A stretch of 64,000 nucleotides of DNA from Flavobacterium saliperosum (GCF_900100625.1 NZ_FMTY01000006.1:98375-162374); one strand, 5' to 3'; counted from the stretch's first letter, positions 43,899-52,335 are shown. A program made the numbers and translations. Notes: a model not told the origin generated them from the letters alone.

Positions 43899-44837
43899 TT
43901 ATAGCTCTTTAATCAGTAGCCAGGCTTCTTTGTTGTGTGATTTATGAATTTCCTTCATTTTGGTTTGCGCTTCCGTATAGCTTGTAAAACTGCCGTACAA
44001 AACCGGAAACAAACCAAACTGGTTCTGCTCCAAACGGATAGGCTCGAAACCCAACGCTTTCAATTCGTTGAAAATTTTATCCGCATTGGTTTCGTTTCGG
44101 AAAGAACCCGCTACAATGTGATACGGTTTTTTTGCATTTTCCGCCACATTCAAAGTAACCGCCGGTAACGGATTTTCAATAAAGAAGGTCGCTTCCTGAA
44201 TTTTGCTTTGTACTTTTTCCTGTACCGCTTTTTCCACCATCAGATTGTCATTGGCAAACTGTTGGTCGTATTGGTATTTGTAGGCTGCTCCTCCAGCGCC
44301 AAGGGTCATCACGATAGCGGCAGCATATTTAAGGAACGAGTAATTTTTCTTTCTTTCCGGAGTGAAAACAATCGGTGCTTTTTCTTCCAACGCTTCCACT
44401 TGTGCTTTTAAAACCTCACGCTGCACCGCAGGGGAAACCACCGCGCTCAATCCGAAAGCATCGGCCAGATAATTTACCGAAGCAACCGGTTCAAAAACCC
44501 AGTTCCATTCCGAATTCATCGAAATTTCACCAATGTTTTTCAACACCAGTAGTTCTCTTCGCTGCAATTGCTCCGTCCAAACCGCAACCTGATTTTGCAC
44601 CGCAAGCACCGCATCGTCATAGGAAATTTTTTCCTGCAACGAAACGTGATTCGCCAACAGACCGTCATTGTTTTTCAAATGCGGGTTGAACGAAACCACC
44701 TTTTTGGGCGGGTAAAACGTATTGGTGCTCCCGTTGAGTTGCGCCGACTGGATTTCAGTAAGAAACGCGCCGAAACCGGGAACAGTAACACACTGGTAAC
44801 GATAGAGTAAAGCCGAGATGTAGTTTTCAATCTTCAT
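43899..44837 (-). CDS. HU-CCDC81-type DNA-binding domains, TM helix and SPOR domain
   Basis: A 312-residue protein with three parts. Residues ~1-130 carry two small HU/IHF-like domains: YISALLYRYQCVTVPGFGAFLTE is the opening of the bacterial HU-CCDC81 family, and KISYDDAVLAVQNQVAVWTEQL and VLKNIGEISMNSEWNWVF belong to the second. A single membrane helix follows at about 170-188 (YAAAIVMTLGAGGAAYKY). The C-terminal ~75 residues are a SPOR domain (YHIVAGSFRNETNADKIFNELKALGFEP), which binds denuded septal peptidoglycan. Topology suggests DNA-binding parts in the cytoplasm and SPOR in the periplasm. Monocistronic. Confidence 0.85.
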   Translation of the reverse strand: MKIENYISALLYRYQCVTVPGFGAFLTEIQSAQLNGSTNTFYPPKKVVSFNPHLKNNDGLLANHVSLQEKISYDDAVLAVQNQVAVWTEQLQRRELLVLKNIGEISMNSEWNWVFEPVASVNYLADAFGLSAVVSPAVQREVLKAQVEALEEKAPIVFTPERKKNYSFLKYAAAIVMTLGAGGAAYKYQYDQQFANDNLMVEKAVQEKVQSKIQEATFFIENPLPAVTLNVAENAKKPYHIVAGSFRNETNADKIFNELKALGFEPIRLEQNQFGLFPVLYGSFTSYTEAQTKMKEIHKSHNKEAWLLIKEL

Positions 44838-44842
44838 ACCTA

Positions 44843-44850
44843 CAAATTTA
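44843..44850 (-). promoter_or_regulatory. Candidate -7 box for the HU-SPOR gene (TAAATTTG on - strand)
   Basis: Exact TAnnTTTG on the - strand only 5 bases upstream of the ATG; if used, the mRNA would be almost leaderless. Confidence 0.35.
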
Positions 44851-44976
44851 ATTATTCAACAGCCACAACCAAAAATTATCAACAAATTTTATTAACAATC
44901 GGAGTTTTTGAGGTAAGGAATTGGAAGCGAATGGCTTGGGTGTTTTTGCGGTCCGTTTTCCTGCTTTCTCTCCAAT

Positions 44977-45015
44977 CTGTTAGTGTGAGCTTGCGCGGCA
45001 AGCTCACACTAACAG
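44977..45015. repeat. Perfect 17-bp inverted repeat in the 283-base gap before dprA
   Basis: CTGTTAGTGTGAGCTTG (44977-44993) and its exact complement CAAGCTCACACTAACAG (44999-45015) flank a CGCGG loop. The stem is GC-richer than its surroundings and is not followed by a T tract. Flanks (TTTTCCTGCTTTCTCTCC, TATCAGGGCTAGGG) look like a flavobacterial intergenic repeat unit I recall from other genomes. No gene is seen in the rest of this gap. Confidence 0.7.
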
Positions 45016-45120
45016 GATTTCCGTTCTATCAGGGCTAGGGAGGAATCCTTTTTATTTTCTGTAGTCTTTTTATTTCAAAATTAAGAAAAATTGATTTACT
45101 TTGAACTTTATTTATACGCC

Positions 45121-46224
45121 ATGACAACATCCGATTTATATTACACGCTTGCGCTTTTAAAAGTGGAAGGAGTAGGCGACATCGTTGCCAAAAAACTCAT
45201 TCATCATTGTGGTTCTGCTGAAAATGTTTTCTCCGCTAAAAAAAAGCAGCTCTTTGCCATAGATGGCGTAGGGGAAATGCTCTTTAGAAATCTTCAGGAC
45301 GCTTCCGTATTCGACTTAGCAAAATCGGAATTGGATTTCATCGAAAAGGAAAACATTGACTTTTCGTTTTACCAGGACGAAAACTATCCCGAACGCCTCA
45401 AGCATTGCATCGACGGTCCGGTGGTTTTGTTTCAGTCGGGTGCGATTGATTTACAGCATCGTAAACTGATTAGTATTGTGGGTACGCGTCAAGTCACCAG
45501 TTATGGCTCCGATTTTTGCCGCAAGTTAATTGAAGATTTGGCACCATTAAACCCGGTCATTGTTAGCGGATTTGCGTATGGTGTGGACATTCTTGCCCAT
45601 CAGGCAGCAATTGATTGCGGTCTGCAAACCATTGGTGTTCTCGCGCACGGACTCAATCAGATCTATCCCAAAATACATAAAAGATACATTGCGAAGATGG
45701 AACAAAACGGCGGCTTTCTAACCGAATTTTGGAGTTCCTCCAGTCCGGAACGGGAGAATTTCATTAAACGCAATCGCATCGTTGCCGGCATGACGGAAGC
45801 CACTATCGTAATTGAAAGTGCCGAAAAAGGCGGTTCGTTAATTACCGCTAACATCGCCAACGATTATAATCGCGACGTGTTTGCGGTTCCAGGTAGGAGT
45901 TCCGACAAATACAGTCAGGGCTGCAACAATCTGATCAAAACACAACGGGCCAATTTACTCTCTTCCGCTGCGGATATTGTGTACATACTCAATTGGGAAT
46001 TGGAAGAAAAAAATCCAAAACCCATTCAAAAGCAGTTGTTTGTTTCACTGGATCAGGAAGAACAGAAAATTTACGACTTCCTGCAAAAGAACGGGAAGGA
46101 ATTGCTCGATAGCATTGCACTCGAATGCGAATTTCCGATTTTCAAAATTTCGTCCCTGCTTTTAAACATGGAATTGAAAGGCTTGATTCGTCCTTTGCCC
46201 GGAAAGTTGTTTGAAGCGATATGA
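45121..46224 (+). CDS. dprA: DNA-processing protein DprA
   Basis: A 367-residue protein that loads RecA on incoming single-stranded DNA during natural transformation. An N-terminal helix-hairpin-helix-like region (LALLKVEGVGDIVAKKLI) is followed by the Rossmann fold: ISIVGTRQVTSYGSDFC, SGFAYGVDILAHQAAI, TIGVLAHGLNQIYP, FIKRNRIVAGMTEATIVIES and GSLITANIANDYNRDVFAVPG. A C-terminal winged-helix part (GKELLDSIALECEFPIFKISSLLLNMELKGLI) completes it. The ATG at 45121 is preferred over a TTG 30 bases upstream. Confidence 0.93.
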   Translation: MTTSDLYYTLALLKVEGVGDIVAKKLIHHCGSAENVFSAKKKQLFAIDGVGEMLFRNLQDASVFDLAKSELDFIEKENIDFSFYQDENYPERLKHCIDGPVVLFQSGAIDLQHRKLISIVGTRQVTSYGSDFCRKLIEDLAPLNPVIVSGFAYGVDILAHQAAIDCGLQTIGVLAHGLNQIYPKIHKRYIAKMEQNGGFLTEFWSSSSPERENFIKRNRIVAGMTEATIVIESAEKGGSLITANIANDYNRDVFAVPGRSSDKYSQGCNNLIKTQRANLLSSAADIVYILNWELEEKNPKPIQKQLFVSLDQEEQKIYDFLQKNGKELLDSIALECEFPIFKISSLLLNMELKGLIRPLPGKLFEAI

Positions 46225-46238
46225 AAAGAGAAAAACAA

Positions 46239-46284
46239 AACCGCAGATTCACAGATTTTATTCATAATCAGCGAATCTGCGGTT
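46239..46284 (-). terminator. 12-bp inverted repeat between dprA and trpS, likely trpS terminator
   Basis: AACCGCAGATTC (46239-46250) and GAATCTGCGGTT (46273-46284) form a perfect stem. On the - strand it is followed by TTTTGTTTTTCTC, as expected for an intrinsic terminator of trpS. The 'CCGCAGATTCACAGATT' wording is also a recurring flavobacterial intergenic repeat as far as I recall. Confidence 0.65.
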
Positions 46285-46333
46285 GTGAAAAATTTAAAGT
46301 TGTTGTAATTGTGATTTTGAGTCCTTAAATTAT

Positions 46334-47305
46334 TTATTCAAATCCCAATTTTTCTCTGACTCTTGCCAAAACACCATCCGCCACTTTGTGCGCTTTTTCG
46401 GCTCCGATTTTCAGCAGACGGTCCACTTCTTCAAGATGACTCATATAGTGATTGTATTTTTCCCTTTCCGTTTGGAATTTTTCTACAATCAATTCGAATA
46501 AGGCCTGTTTTGCATGCCCGTACCCGTAATTGCCACCAAGGTAATTGTTGCGCATGATTTCAATTTGTTCCGGCGAAGCCAACAAACGGTATAAGGCAAA
46601 AGCATTGCAGGTGTCCGGATTTTTGGGAGCTTCCAAGGACGTACTGTCGGTTTCAATCGACATGATTTGCTTGCGTAAGGTTTTATCGTCTAAAAAGATA
46701 TTGATGAAATTGTTACGGGACTTGCTCATTTTTTCGCCATCGGTTCCGGGAATGATCATGCTGTCTTCCTGAATTTTTGCTTCCGGTAAGACAAACGTTT
46801 CCCCCATCTGATGGTTAAAACGCGAAGCCACATCTCGGGTAATTTCCAAATGCTGCAGCTGGTCTTTTCCTACAGGTACTATATTGGCATCATACAGTAA
46901 AATGTCGGCCGCCATTAGCATCGGATACGAAAACAATCCGGCATTCACATCGTCCAGACGATCGGCCTTGTCCTTGAAAGAATGCGCCAATGTTAAACGC
47001 TGAAACGGGAAGAAACAGCTCAAATACCAAGACAATTCCGCGGTTTGCGGCACATCACTTTGGCGGTAGAAGACAACTTTGTTAATATCCAAACCGCAGG
47101 CAAGCCAAGTGGCCGCAACACTATAGGTGTTTTCTCGCAATGTGTTTCCGTTCTTAATTTGTGTTACCGAATGCAAATCGGCAATGAAAAGAAACGATTC
47201 GTTTTCGGGTTGGTTTGCCATTTCGATGGCCGGTAAAATTGCACCCAAAAGATTTCCTAAGTGTGGCGTTCCTGTACTTTGAACCCCAGTTAATATTTTT
47301 GCCAT
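46334..47305 (-). CDS. trpS: Tryptophanyl-tRNA synthetase
   Basis: A 323-residue class I aminoacyl-tRNA synthetase charging tRNA-Trp. The HIGH-type motif is in GVQSTGTPHLGNLLG, the KMSKS loop is EKMSKSRNNFIN, and the Trp/ATP pocket region YPMLMAADILLYDANIVPVGKDQ is present. Length is normal for the bacterial type. Confidence 0.96.
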   Translation of the reverse strand: MAKILTGVQSTGTPHLGNLLGAILPAIEMANQPENESFLFIADLHSVTQIKNGNTLRENTYSVAATWLACGLDINKVVFYRQSDVPQTAELSWYLSCFFPFQRLTLAHSFKDKADRLDDVNAGLFSYPMLMAADILLYDANIVPVGKDQLQHLEITRDVASRFNHQMGETFVLPEAKIQEDSMIIPGTDGEKMSKSRNNFINIFLDDKTLRKQIMSIETDSTSLEAPKNPDTCNAFALYRLLASPEQIEIMRNNYLGGNYGYGHAKQALFELIVEKFQTEREKYNHYMSHLEEVDRLLKIGAEKAHKVADGVLARVREKLGFE

Positions 47306-47322
47306 TATGAAAATAATTTACG

Positions 47323-47330
47323 CAAAGGTA
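47323..47330 (-). promoter_or_regulatory. Candidate -7 box for trpS (TACCTTTG on - strand)
   Basis: Exact TAnnTTTG on the - strand, 17 bases upstream of the trpS ATG. Confidence 0.45.
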
Positions 47331-47362
47331 AAGGTTTTACGAAAATGTAAGCGTTGAATTGT

Positions 47363-47370
47363 TATTTTTG
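47363..47370 (+). promoter_or_regulatory. Candidate -7 box for plsC (TATTTTTG)
   Basis: Exact TAnnTTTG in the divergent trpS/plsC gap, 97 bases before the plsC start, implying a long 5' leader if used. Confidence 0.4.
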
Positions 47371-47467
47371 GTACAATGAAATCGCAACCAACAACAGGTT
47401 TGCACAAGCAAACACCAATAAATAAAGGTGATACCCTATATGACCTGTGATAAATAATTTCACTTAT

Positions 47468-48217
47468 ATGAAAATTTTCAAGATTCTTTTTTGGACGCTT
47501 TGGCGCATTTGGTTTTATGTGTTGGTCACGGTGCCCATTATCGTACTGTTCCCGTTTCTGGTGCTTTCTATTCTTTCTGAAAGAACCTATCCGCAGTTTT
47601 TTGTTTTAGCACGGCTTTGGGCCCGAATTATTCTATACGGAATGGGGTTTTATTATACGATAGAAAAGGACTATGAATTGGAAAAAGGAAAAAGCTACAT
47701 GCTGGTGGCCAACCACACTTCGATGATGGACGTGATGCTGATGTTGCTTATAGTAAAAGACCATCCGTTTGTGTTTGTCGGTAAAAAAGAATTGGTTAAG
47801 ATTCCTCTTTTTGGCTTTTTCTATAAGCGTACCTGTATTTTGGTGGACCGAAACAGTTCCAAAAGCCGTTTCGAGGTTTTCGAACGTGCCCAAAAACGAA
47901 TTAATCAGGGATTGAGTATCTGTATTTTTCCCGAAGGCGGTGTGCCGGAAGACGAAAGCATTTTGTTGGATGAATTTAAGGATGGTGCTTTCCGTATTGC
48001 TATCGAGCACCAATTGCCCATTTTACCTTTGACCTTCGGCGATGTGAAAAAACGATTTTCTTTTACTTTCTTTAGTGGCAGTCCCGGTAAAATGAGAATC
48101 AAGATTCATCCGCCGGTTGAAACAAAAGGAAAAACGCTTGAAGACAAAAAAGTGATAAAAGATAAAGTTCGGGAGGTTATTTGGGAGCAACTTACAGCAT
48201 TTGAAAACGCAAAATAA
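47468..48217 (+). CDS. plsC: 1-acyl-sn-glycerol-3-phosphate acyltransferase
   Basis: A 249-residue inner-membrane acyltransferase making phosphatidic acid. N-terminal membrane helices (WFYVLVTVPIIVLFPFLVL) precede the catalytic HX4D motif in NHTSMMDVML, then FVGKKELVKIPLFGFFYKR, RNSSKSRFEVFERAQ and the substrate-binding FPEGGVPEDES. The ATG at 47468 gives the usual short N-terminus; the open frame extends 7 codons upstream. Followed by a strong terminator. Confidence 0.9.
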   Translation: MKIFKILFWTLWRIWFYVLVTVPIIVLFPFLVLSILSERTYPQFFVLARLWARIILYGMGFYYTIEKDYELEKGKSYMLVANHTSMMDVMLMLLIVKDHPFVFVGKKELVKIPLFGFFYKRTCILVDRNSSKSRFEVFERAQKRINQGLSICIFPEGGVPEDESILLDEFKDGAFRIAIEHQLPILPLTFGDVKKRFSFTFFSGSPGKMRIKIHPPVETKGKTLEDKKVIKDKVREVIWEQLTAFENAK

Positions 48218-48225
48218 TAGAAATA

Positions 48226-48257
48226 AAAAAGCACTCTAACCCAAAAGAGTGCTTTTT
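48226..48257. terminator. Bidirectional intrinsic terminator
   Basis: 12-bp stem (AAAAAGCACTCT / AGAGTGCTTTTT, 8-base loop) between the convergent plsC and the beta-barrel/anti-sigma gene. Confidence 0.82.
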
Positions 48258-48308
48258 ACGTTACTTTCCACCACAGAAAGCAACTGACTTAACTAAAACT
48301 TAACTAAC

Positions 48309-50153
48309 TTAAAAACTAAAACTTATTCCGCTGTAAACCCCTATGAAATAAGGTTTAAAGTTTCCAGCGTCTCCACTATAGGTGTTGATTTGATATTTAA
48401 ACATGGGCTCCAGATTTGCCTGAAAGGTTTTCATGAAACTATAACGCAATCCCAAACCGACATTCGTACTGAAGTGCAATTTGTTCAGGTTATTTGCTTC
48501 GCCGATATTCGTGCTGGACTCTGAAGTAACCACAGAAACTCGGTTGTCGTTCAGGAACATGGAGCTAACTCCTCCGATAACATCGATTCCGATTTTTTTG
48601 TTTAAAATTTTATAGGAAAGTTCTAAAGGAACCTCAATATAGTTTATTCGTTGGTTGATATTCCCTTTGTAACGGGTTGTAACAACACCATCATCATTAT
48701 ACGCGATTCCTTTTGGATTCGGATTTTCAATCACCATTCCGGTTCCGGCTCCGTTTTCGTTAACATATTCTAAACCGGCTCCGTTGTTGGAATTGTAAAA
48801 TGTAATATCATTTGTGTTGTATTCGAAATTCAGCGCATTTACTCCGGTTCTTACTGTCCATTTGTTGTTTAAGGCATATTTTAACCCAACGCCATAACTC
48901 ATGCTGGTCTGATAACTTTTTGAATTTTCGGCAAATTTCGAGTCTAAAGTAGATCCGGAACCGTTTAAATTCATGTATACCGGAGAAAAAGTCGTACTGA
49001 CAATCCATTTGGTTTTTTTGTCTTTCTTGTCTTTACTGTCTTTTTCCTCTGTTACTTTTTCCTCTGCCGTTTTTTCAGCAACTTCTTTTTCGTTTTCCGC
49101 TAAAGAATCGGCGATAACAGCAACGGCAACAAGATTGTTTCCTGCGGATTTCGCCATCGCATCTTTTGATTTTTCCTTACTGGCAATTGTAGTGGCAACG
49201 TTGTTTGTAACGTCTGTTTTTTCTGCATCAGAAGAATTGGAAACCGTTTTGATTTCTTTTTTTCTTGGAATGTATTTGTTTCCGGATTCGTAGGCAACTT
49301 TTGAATTGGTTACGTTGTATTCGAAATCGGCATCCGAATTTTTGATTTTCGAATTTTCACTCACGGCATCGGTTTCTTCAGCAGCTTTCAGGGTTTTGTC
49401 AGCAGTGAATTCTACGGAAACACTCGTTGCGGAAACTGTTTCCGAAGCGGTTATTGCTGAGGAATGTATTTTCTTGATTTCATTTAAAACATCCGTGCTT
49501 GAGATAACGTTGTTCTTTTCGGAAATTGCCAAACTGTTTCTCTTTTTGGAAGTGTTCGACACTACCGTGTTTTCTTTTTGGTTTTCATACTCCGGTTTGT
49601 GCGTTTTAATGTTTCGCGAAGATGATTTCACAATCGCTGGCGTATGGCTGTTGGAAGTTGCGCCGGATTTAGTCGTTCCTGAAAGAACAGTATTTGGCGC
49701 ACCCACACTGGAACGAGTGCCTTCGGAAGCGGAAAGCGCGCTTCTCTCGGAATTGATTTTACCGTGTGCAGGAGCAGCATTAAAATCGGACCCTTCTTTT
49801 CCGTTTTCAGTGACAACAACGGTATTGGTGTTGTTCTCTTTATTGTTGATTTCGAAAGAATCGGTAACCACAACATTGTTTTGTTTCGAATTGATATCCG
49901 TTGTACTTTCTTTGGAATCAAAAGGATTTTTAAATCCAAAAGGACCCGCGATAAAAGTAGTGGCAACAGAAAATCCAATTAAAAATACGGCAGCGAAGCT
50001 ACACAACCTTAACCAGAATGGCAGAAGATTGGTTTTCTTTTCTTTGGTATTCATTTTTAACTGAATGTTTTCCCATACCTTATCGGAAGGAGCAACCTCA
50101 AAGTCCTTGAATTTTTCCTGAAAAAGTCTGTCTATGTTATTTTTTTCACTCAT
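48309..50153 (-). CDS. Putative dual-membrane anti-sigma factor with C-terminal beta-barrel
   Basis: A 614-residue protein directly after an ECF sigma gene. Residues 1-45 form a small cytoplasmic region (LFQEKFKDFEVAPSDKVWENI) of the kind seen in Bacteroidota anti-sigma factors without a zinc finger. One membrane helix follows at about 46-68 (FWLRLCSFAAVFLIGFSVAT). A ~310-residue low-complexity stretch rich in Asn, Ser, Thr, Lys, Glu and Val runs to about residue 385. The last ~230 residues alternate like an outer-membrane beta-barrel (WIVSTTFSPVYMNLNGSG, YGVGLKYALNNKWTVRTGVN, INYIEVPLELSYKILNKK) and end in Phe (YSGISFSF). The layout fits the dual membrane-spanning anti-sigma (Dma) family described in Bacteroides thetaiotaomicron. 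Confidence 0.8.
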   Translation of the reverse strand: MSEKNNIDRLFQEKFKDFEVAPSDKVWENIQLKMNTKEKKTNLLPFWLRLCSFAAVFLIGFSVATTFIAGPFGFKNPFDSKESTTDINSKQNNVVVTDSFEINNKENNTNTVVVTENGKEGSDFNAAPAHGKINSERSALSASEGTRSSVGAPNTVLSGTTKSGATSNSHTPAIVKSSSRNIKTHKPEYENQKENTVVSNTSKKRNSLAISEKNNVISSTDVLNEIKKIHSSAITASETVSATSVSVEFTADKTLKAAEETDAVSENSKIKNSDADFEYNVTNSKVAYESGNKYIPRKKEIKTVSNSSDAEKTDVTNNVATTIASKEKSKDAMAKSAGNNLVAVAVIADSLAENEKEVAEKTAEEKVTEEKDSKDKKDKKTKWIVSTTFSPVYMNLNGSGSTLDSKFAENSKSYQTSMSYGVGLKYALNNKWTVRTGVNALNFEYNTNDITFYNSNNGAGLEYVNENGAGTGMVIENPNPKGIAYNDDGVVTTRYKGNINQRINYIEVPLELSYKILNKKIGIDVIGGVSSMFLNDNRVSVVTSESSTNIGEANNLNKLHFSTNVGLGLRYSFMKTFQANLEPMFKYQINTYSGDAGNFKPYFIGVYSGISFSF

Positions 50154-50699
50154 TTAGCCGATGTGAATTTTTTTTTTATTTGTTTGTTGTGATTCGATTT
50201 TGTCTTTCAGAATCATACGGGCACGGGCCAGATTTGATTTTGATGTGCCAATGGTAATTTTTAACATTTCAGCAATTTCTTTGTGCGAATAATCATCTAT
50301 CACATAAAGGTTGAAAACTAACCGGTAGCGATCGGGCAACTGCTGAATAATGGAAACCAGAAAATCCATCGAAACCGAATCTTCCTCTACTTCCACATCG
50401 GGAGTGTCGGGTATGTTTTCGTGAATAATTTCGAAAACACCTTCCGTTCGGTATCGTTGCAGAATATTGTTGATGACCACTCTTTTTGCCCAGCCTTCAA
50501 AAGAACCTTTGAATTCGAATTTGTTTATTTTTTCAAAAATTAAGATAAAACCATCTTGTAAATTGTCTTCGGCTTCCGCATAATTTCGGGAATATTTTAA
50601 ACTGACGCCGAACAATTTTGGGGCAAGGAGTTTGTACAGCTGCTCTTGTGCGGCTGTATCATTCTTCTGACAATTATGTATTATTTGATCTAACCCCAA
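50154..50699 (-). CDS. ECF-type RNA polymerase sigma factor
   Basis: A 181-residue sigma-70 family protein with only regions 2 and 4. Sigma2 (about 20-95) has NYAEAEDNLQDGFILIFEKI and FKGSFEGWAKRVVINNIL. Sigma4 (about 110-170) has IIQQLPDRYRLVFNLYVIDDYSHKEIAEML and the recognition helix ITIGTSKSNLARARMILK. It should direct transcription in response to an envelope signal relayed by the adjacent membrane anti-sigma protein, whose start follows its stop without a gap. A small lipoprotein gene lies 13 bases upstream on the same strand. Confidence 0.9.
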   Translation of the reverse strand: MGLDQIIHNCQKNDTAAQEQLYKLLAPKLFGVSLKYSRNYAEAEDNLQDGFILIFEKINKFEFKGSFEGWAKRVVINNILQRYRTEGVFEIIHENIPDTPDVEVEEDSVSMDFLVSIIQQLPDRYRLVFNLYVIDDYSHKEIAEMLKITIGTSKSNLARARMILKDKIESQQTNKKKIHIG

Positions 50700-50712
50700 A
50701 ACAGTTGCAAAT

Positions 50713-51129
50713 TTATTGTTGGACCAGAATGTTATAGGTTAAAAATACATCGTCTCCGTTTGTGTCTTTTCCATTCCAAAATTTCAGCGTGTATTCCCCG
50801 GTTTGCTCCGGTCTGAATTTTAAAATCTGAGTAGCCACATTGTTACTTTGTAAAGACGGGCAACCTCCATTATTGTGAAATACAGTAGATTCAACCGCAA
50901 TAGTACTGATTGTGCCTTCTATTTCATAATAAAACTGATTAAACGCATAACAATCCGTTGGACGAACAAATTTCACCTTTATAATGTTCTCTTTATTAAC
51001 TCCGAAATTGGCAGGTAATTCTACCTCACTAACGGGTAATAATTCCAAAGTAACATCTTCTGTTTCCGGTTCTTTACTGCATGACAGGTAAAGAAAAGGG
51101 ATTAAAATCAATAATAAAATTTTTTTCAT
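50713..51129 (-). CDS. Small lipoprotein upstream of the sigma factor
   Basis: A 138-residue lipoprotein with signal peptide MKKILLLILIPFLYLSC (Cys17) and a mature beta-rich domain (VTLELLPVSEVELPANFGV, FYYEIEGTISTIAVES, TGEYTLKFWNGKDTNGDDVF). The ATG at 51129 is chosen because the upstream extension adds a second, Cys-rich hydrophobic segment. Ends 13 bases before the sigma gene, so it may be part of the same operon and a candidate signal-sensing partner; that is inference. Two Cys (CYAFN..., GGCPS) could form a disulfide. Function unknown. Confidence 0.7.
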   Translation of the reverse strand: MKKILLLILIPFLYLSCSKEPETEDVTLELLPVSEVELPANFGVNKENIIKVKFVRPTDCYAFNQFYYEIEGTISTIAVESTVFHNNGGCPSLQSNNVATQILKFRPEQTGEYTLKFWNGKDTNGDDVFLTYNILVQQ

Positions 51130-51190
51130 TTTACATCTTGTTAGTATACATAAGATGCAAAAAAAGGAAAAGGTTGCGTATATAAACAAA

Positions 51191-51216
51191 AAAATCCCGA
51201 AATTTTTCGGGATTTT
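51191..51216 (-). terminator. Intrinsic terminator of recA
   Basis: 12-bp stem (AAAATCCCGAAA / TTTCGGGATTTT) followed on the - strand by a T tract, 5 bases after the recA stop. Confidence 0.82.
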
Positions 51217-51220
51217 AGAC

Positions 51221-52225
51221 TTAATTGTTGTTTATTTTTATCAACTCTTTAATTTTTTGTTCCAATTCGTCCATTAATTCCGGATTGTCTTTGATTAACG
51301 CTTTTACCGCATCGCGACCTTGTCCCAATTTAGTGTCCCCGTAACTGAACCAGGAACCGCTTTTTTTGATGATTTCAAATTCTACCGCCAAGTCTAAAAC
51401 TTCGCCGGTTTTCGAAATCCCTTCACCGTACATGATATCGAATTCGGCGGTACGGAACGGCGGTGCTACTTTGTTTTTCACCACTTTTACTTTCGTACGG
51501 TTTCCTAAAACGGTTTCGCCGTCTTTAATTTGCGTTGATTTACGAATGTCCAAACGAACCGACGCATAAAATTTGAGAGCATTACCTCCTGTAGTGGTCT
51601 CCGGATTTCCGAACATCACCCCGATTTTCTCACGCAACTGGTTGATGAAGAAAACCGTACAATGGGTTTTGCTGATGGTTCCGGTTAATTTTCTCAAGGC
51701 TTGTGACATCAAACGGGCGTGTAATCCCATTTTGGAATCTCCCATTTCGCCTTCAATTTCACTTTTCGGCGTTAACGCGGCGACCGAGTCGATAACCACA
51801 ATGTCAATCGCTCCCGAACGGATCAGGTTTTCGGCAATTTCCAAGGCCTGTTCACCGTTGTCCGGTTGAGAAATGATAAGGTTGTCGATATCAACCCCTA
51901 ATTTCTGCGCATAAAAACGGTCGAAAGCGTGTTCCGCATCAATAAAGGCAGCAATACCTCCGGCTTTTTGAGCTTCAGCAATGGCGTGTAAAGTTAACGT
52001 GGTTTTACCCGAAGACTCCGGACCGTAAATCTCAATGATTCTTCCGCGGGGGTATCCGTTTACTCCCAAGGCTAAATCGATACCTAATGATCCGGATGGA
52101 ATGGCTTCTACCTCTTCCACGGCAGTATCGCCTAGTTTCATTACGGTTCCTTTTCCGTAGGTTTTATCCAGTTTGTCTAATGTTAATTGAAGGGCTTTTA
52201 ATTTGGCTTCTTTTTCTGAACTCAT
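51221..52225 (-). CDS. recA: Recombinase RecA
   Basis: A 334-residue recombinase that forms filaments on ssDNA and catalyses strand exchange. Walker A GPESSGKT is at residues 68-75, Walker B in [13 protein letters not shown], and the L2/DNA-binding loop [24 protein letters not shown] is complete. C-terminal domain present ([17 protein letters not shown]). No intein. Forms its own transcription unit with a terminator. No SOS-box-like palindrome was identified upstream. Confidence 0.97.
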   Translation of the reverse strand: MSSEKEAKLKALQLTLDKLDKTYGKGTVMKLGDTAVEEVEAIPSGSLGIDLALGVNGYPRGRIIEIYGPESSGKTTLTLHAIAEAQKAGGIAAFIDAEHAFDRFYAQKLGVDIDNLIISQPDNGEQALEIAENLIRSGAIDIVVIDSVAALTPKSEIEGEMGDSKMGLHARLMSQALRKLTGTISKTHCTVFFINQLREKIGVMFGNPETTTGGNALKFYASVRLDIRKSTQIKDGETVLGNRTKVKVVKNKVAPPFRTAEFDIMYGEGISKTGEVLDLAVEFEIIKKSGSWFSYGDTKLGQGRDAVKALIKDNPELMDELEQKIKELIKINNN

Positions 52226-52335
52226 GACTATCTATTTTGCGTAAAAATAATGCTTTTTTTTAAGTTTCAAATACAATCTTATCAACAGATGATTTTCTTT
52301 TTAATTTTCTTTTAACATATTGAAAATCAATTCGT

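Noticed and set aside
47376..47450. 24-codon ORF starting MKSQPTTGLHKQ in the trpS/plsC gap
   Set aside because: Could be a leader peptide by position, but there is no regulatory codon run or attenuator hairpin after it.
49306..50064. 252-codon open frame on the + strand opposite the anti-sigma/barrel gene
   Set aside because: It lies antisense to a low-complexity Asn/Ser/Lys-rich region that rarely yields stops on the other strand. The real gene has signal, membrane and barrel features and is coupled to the sigma gene.
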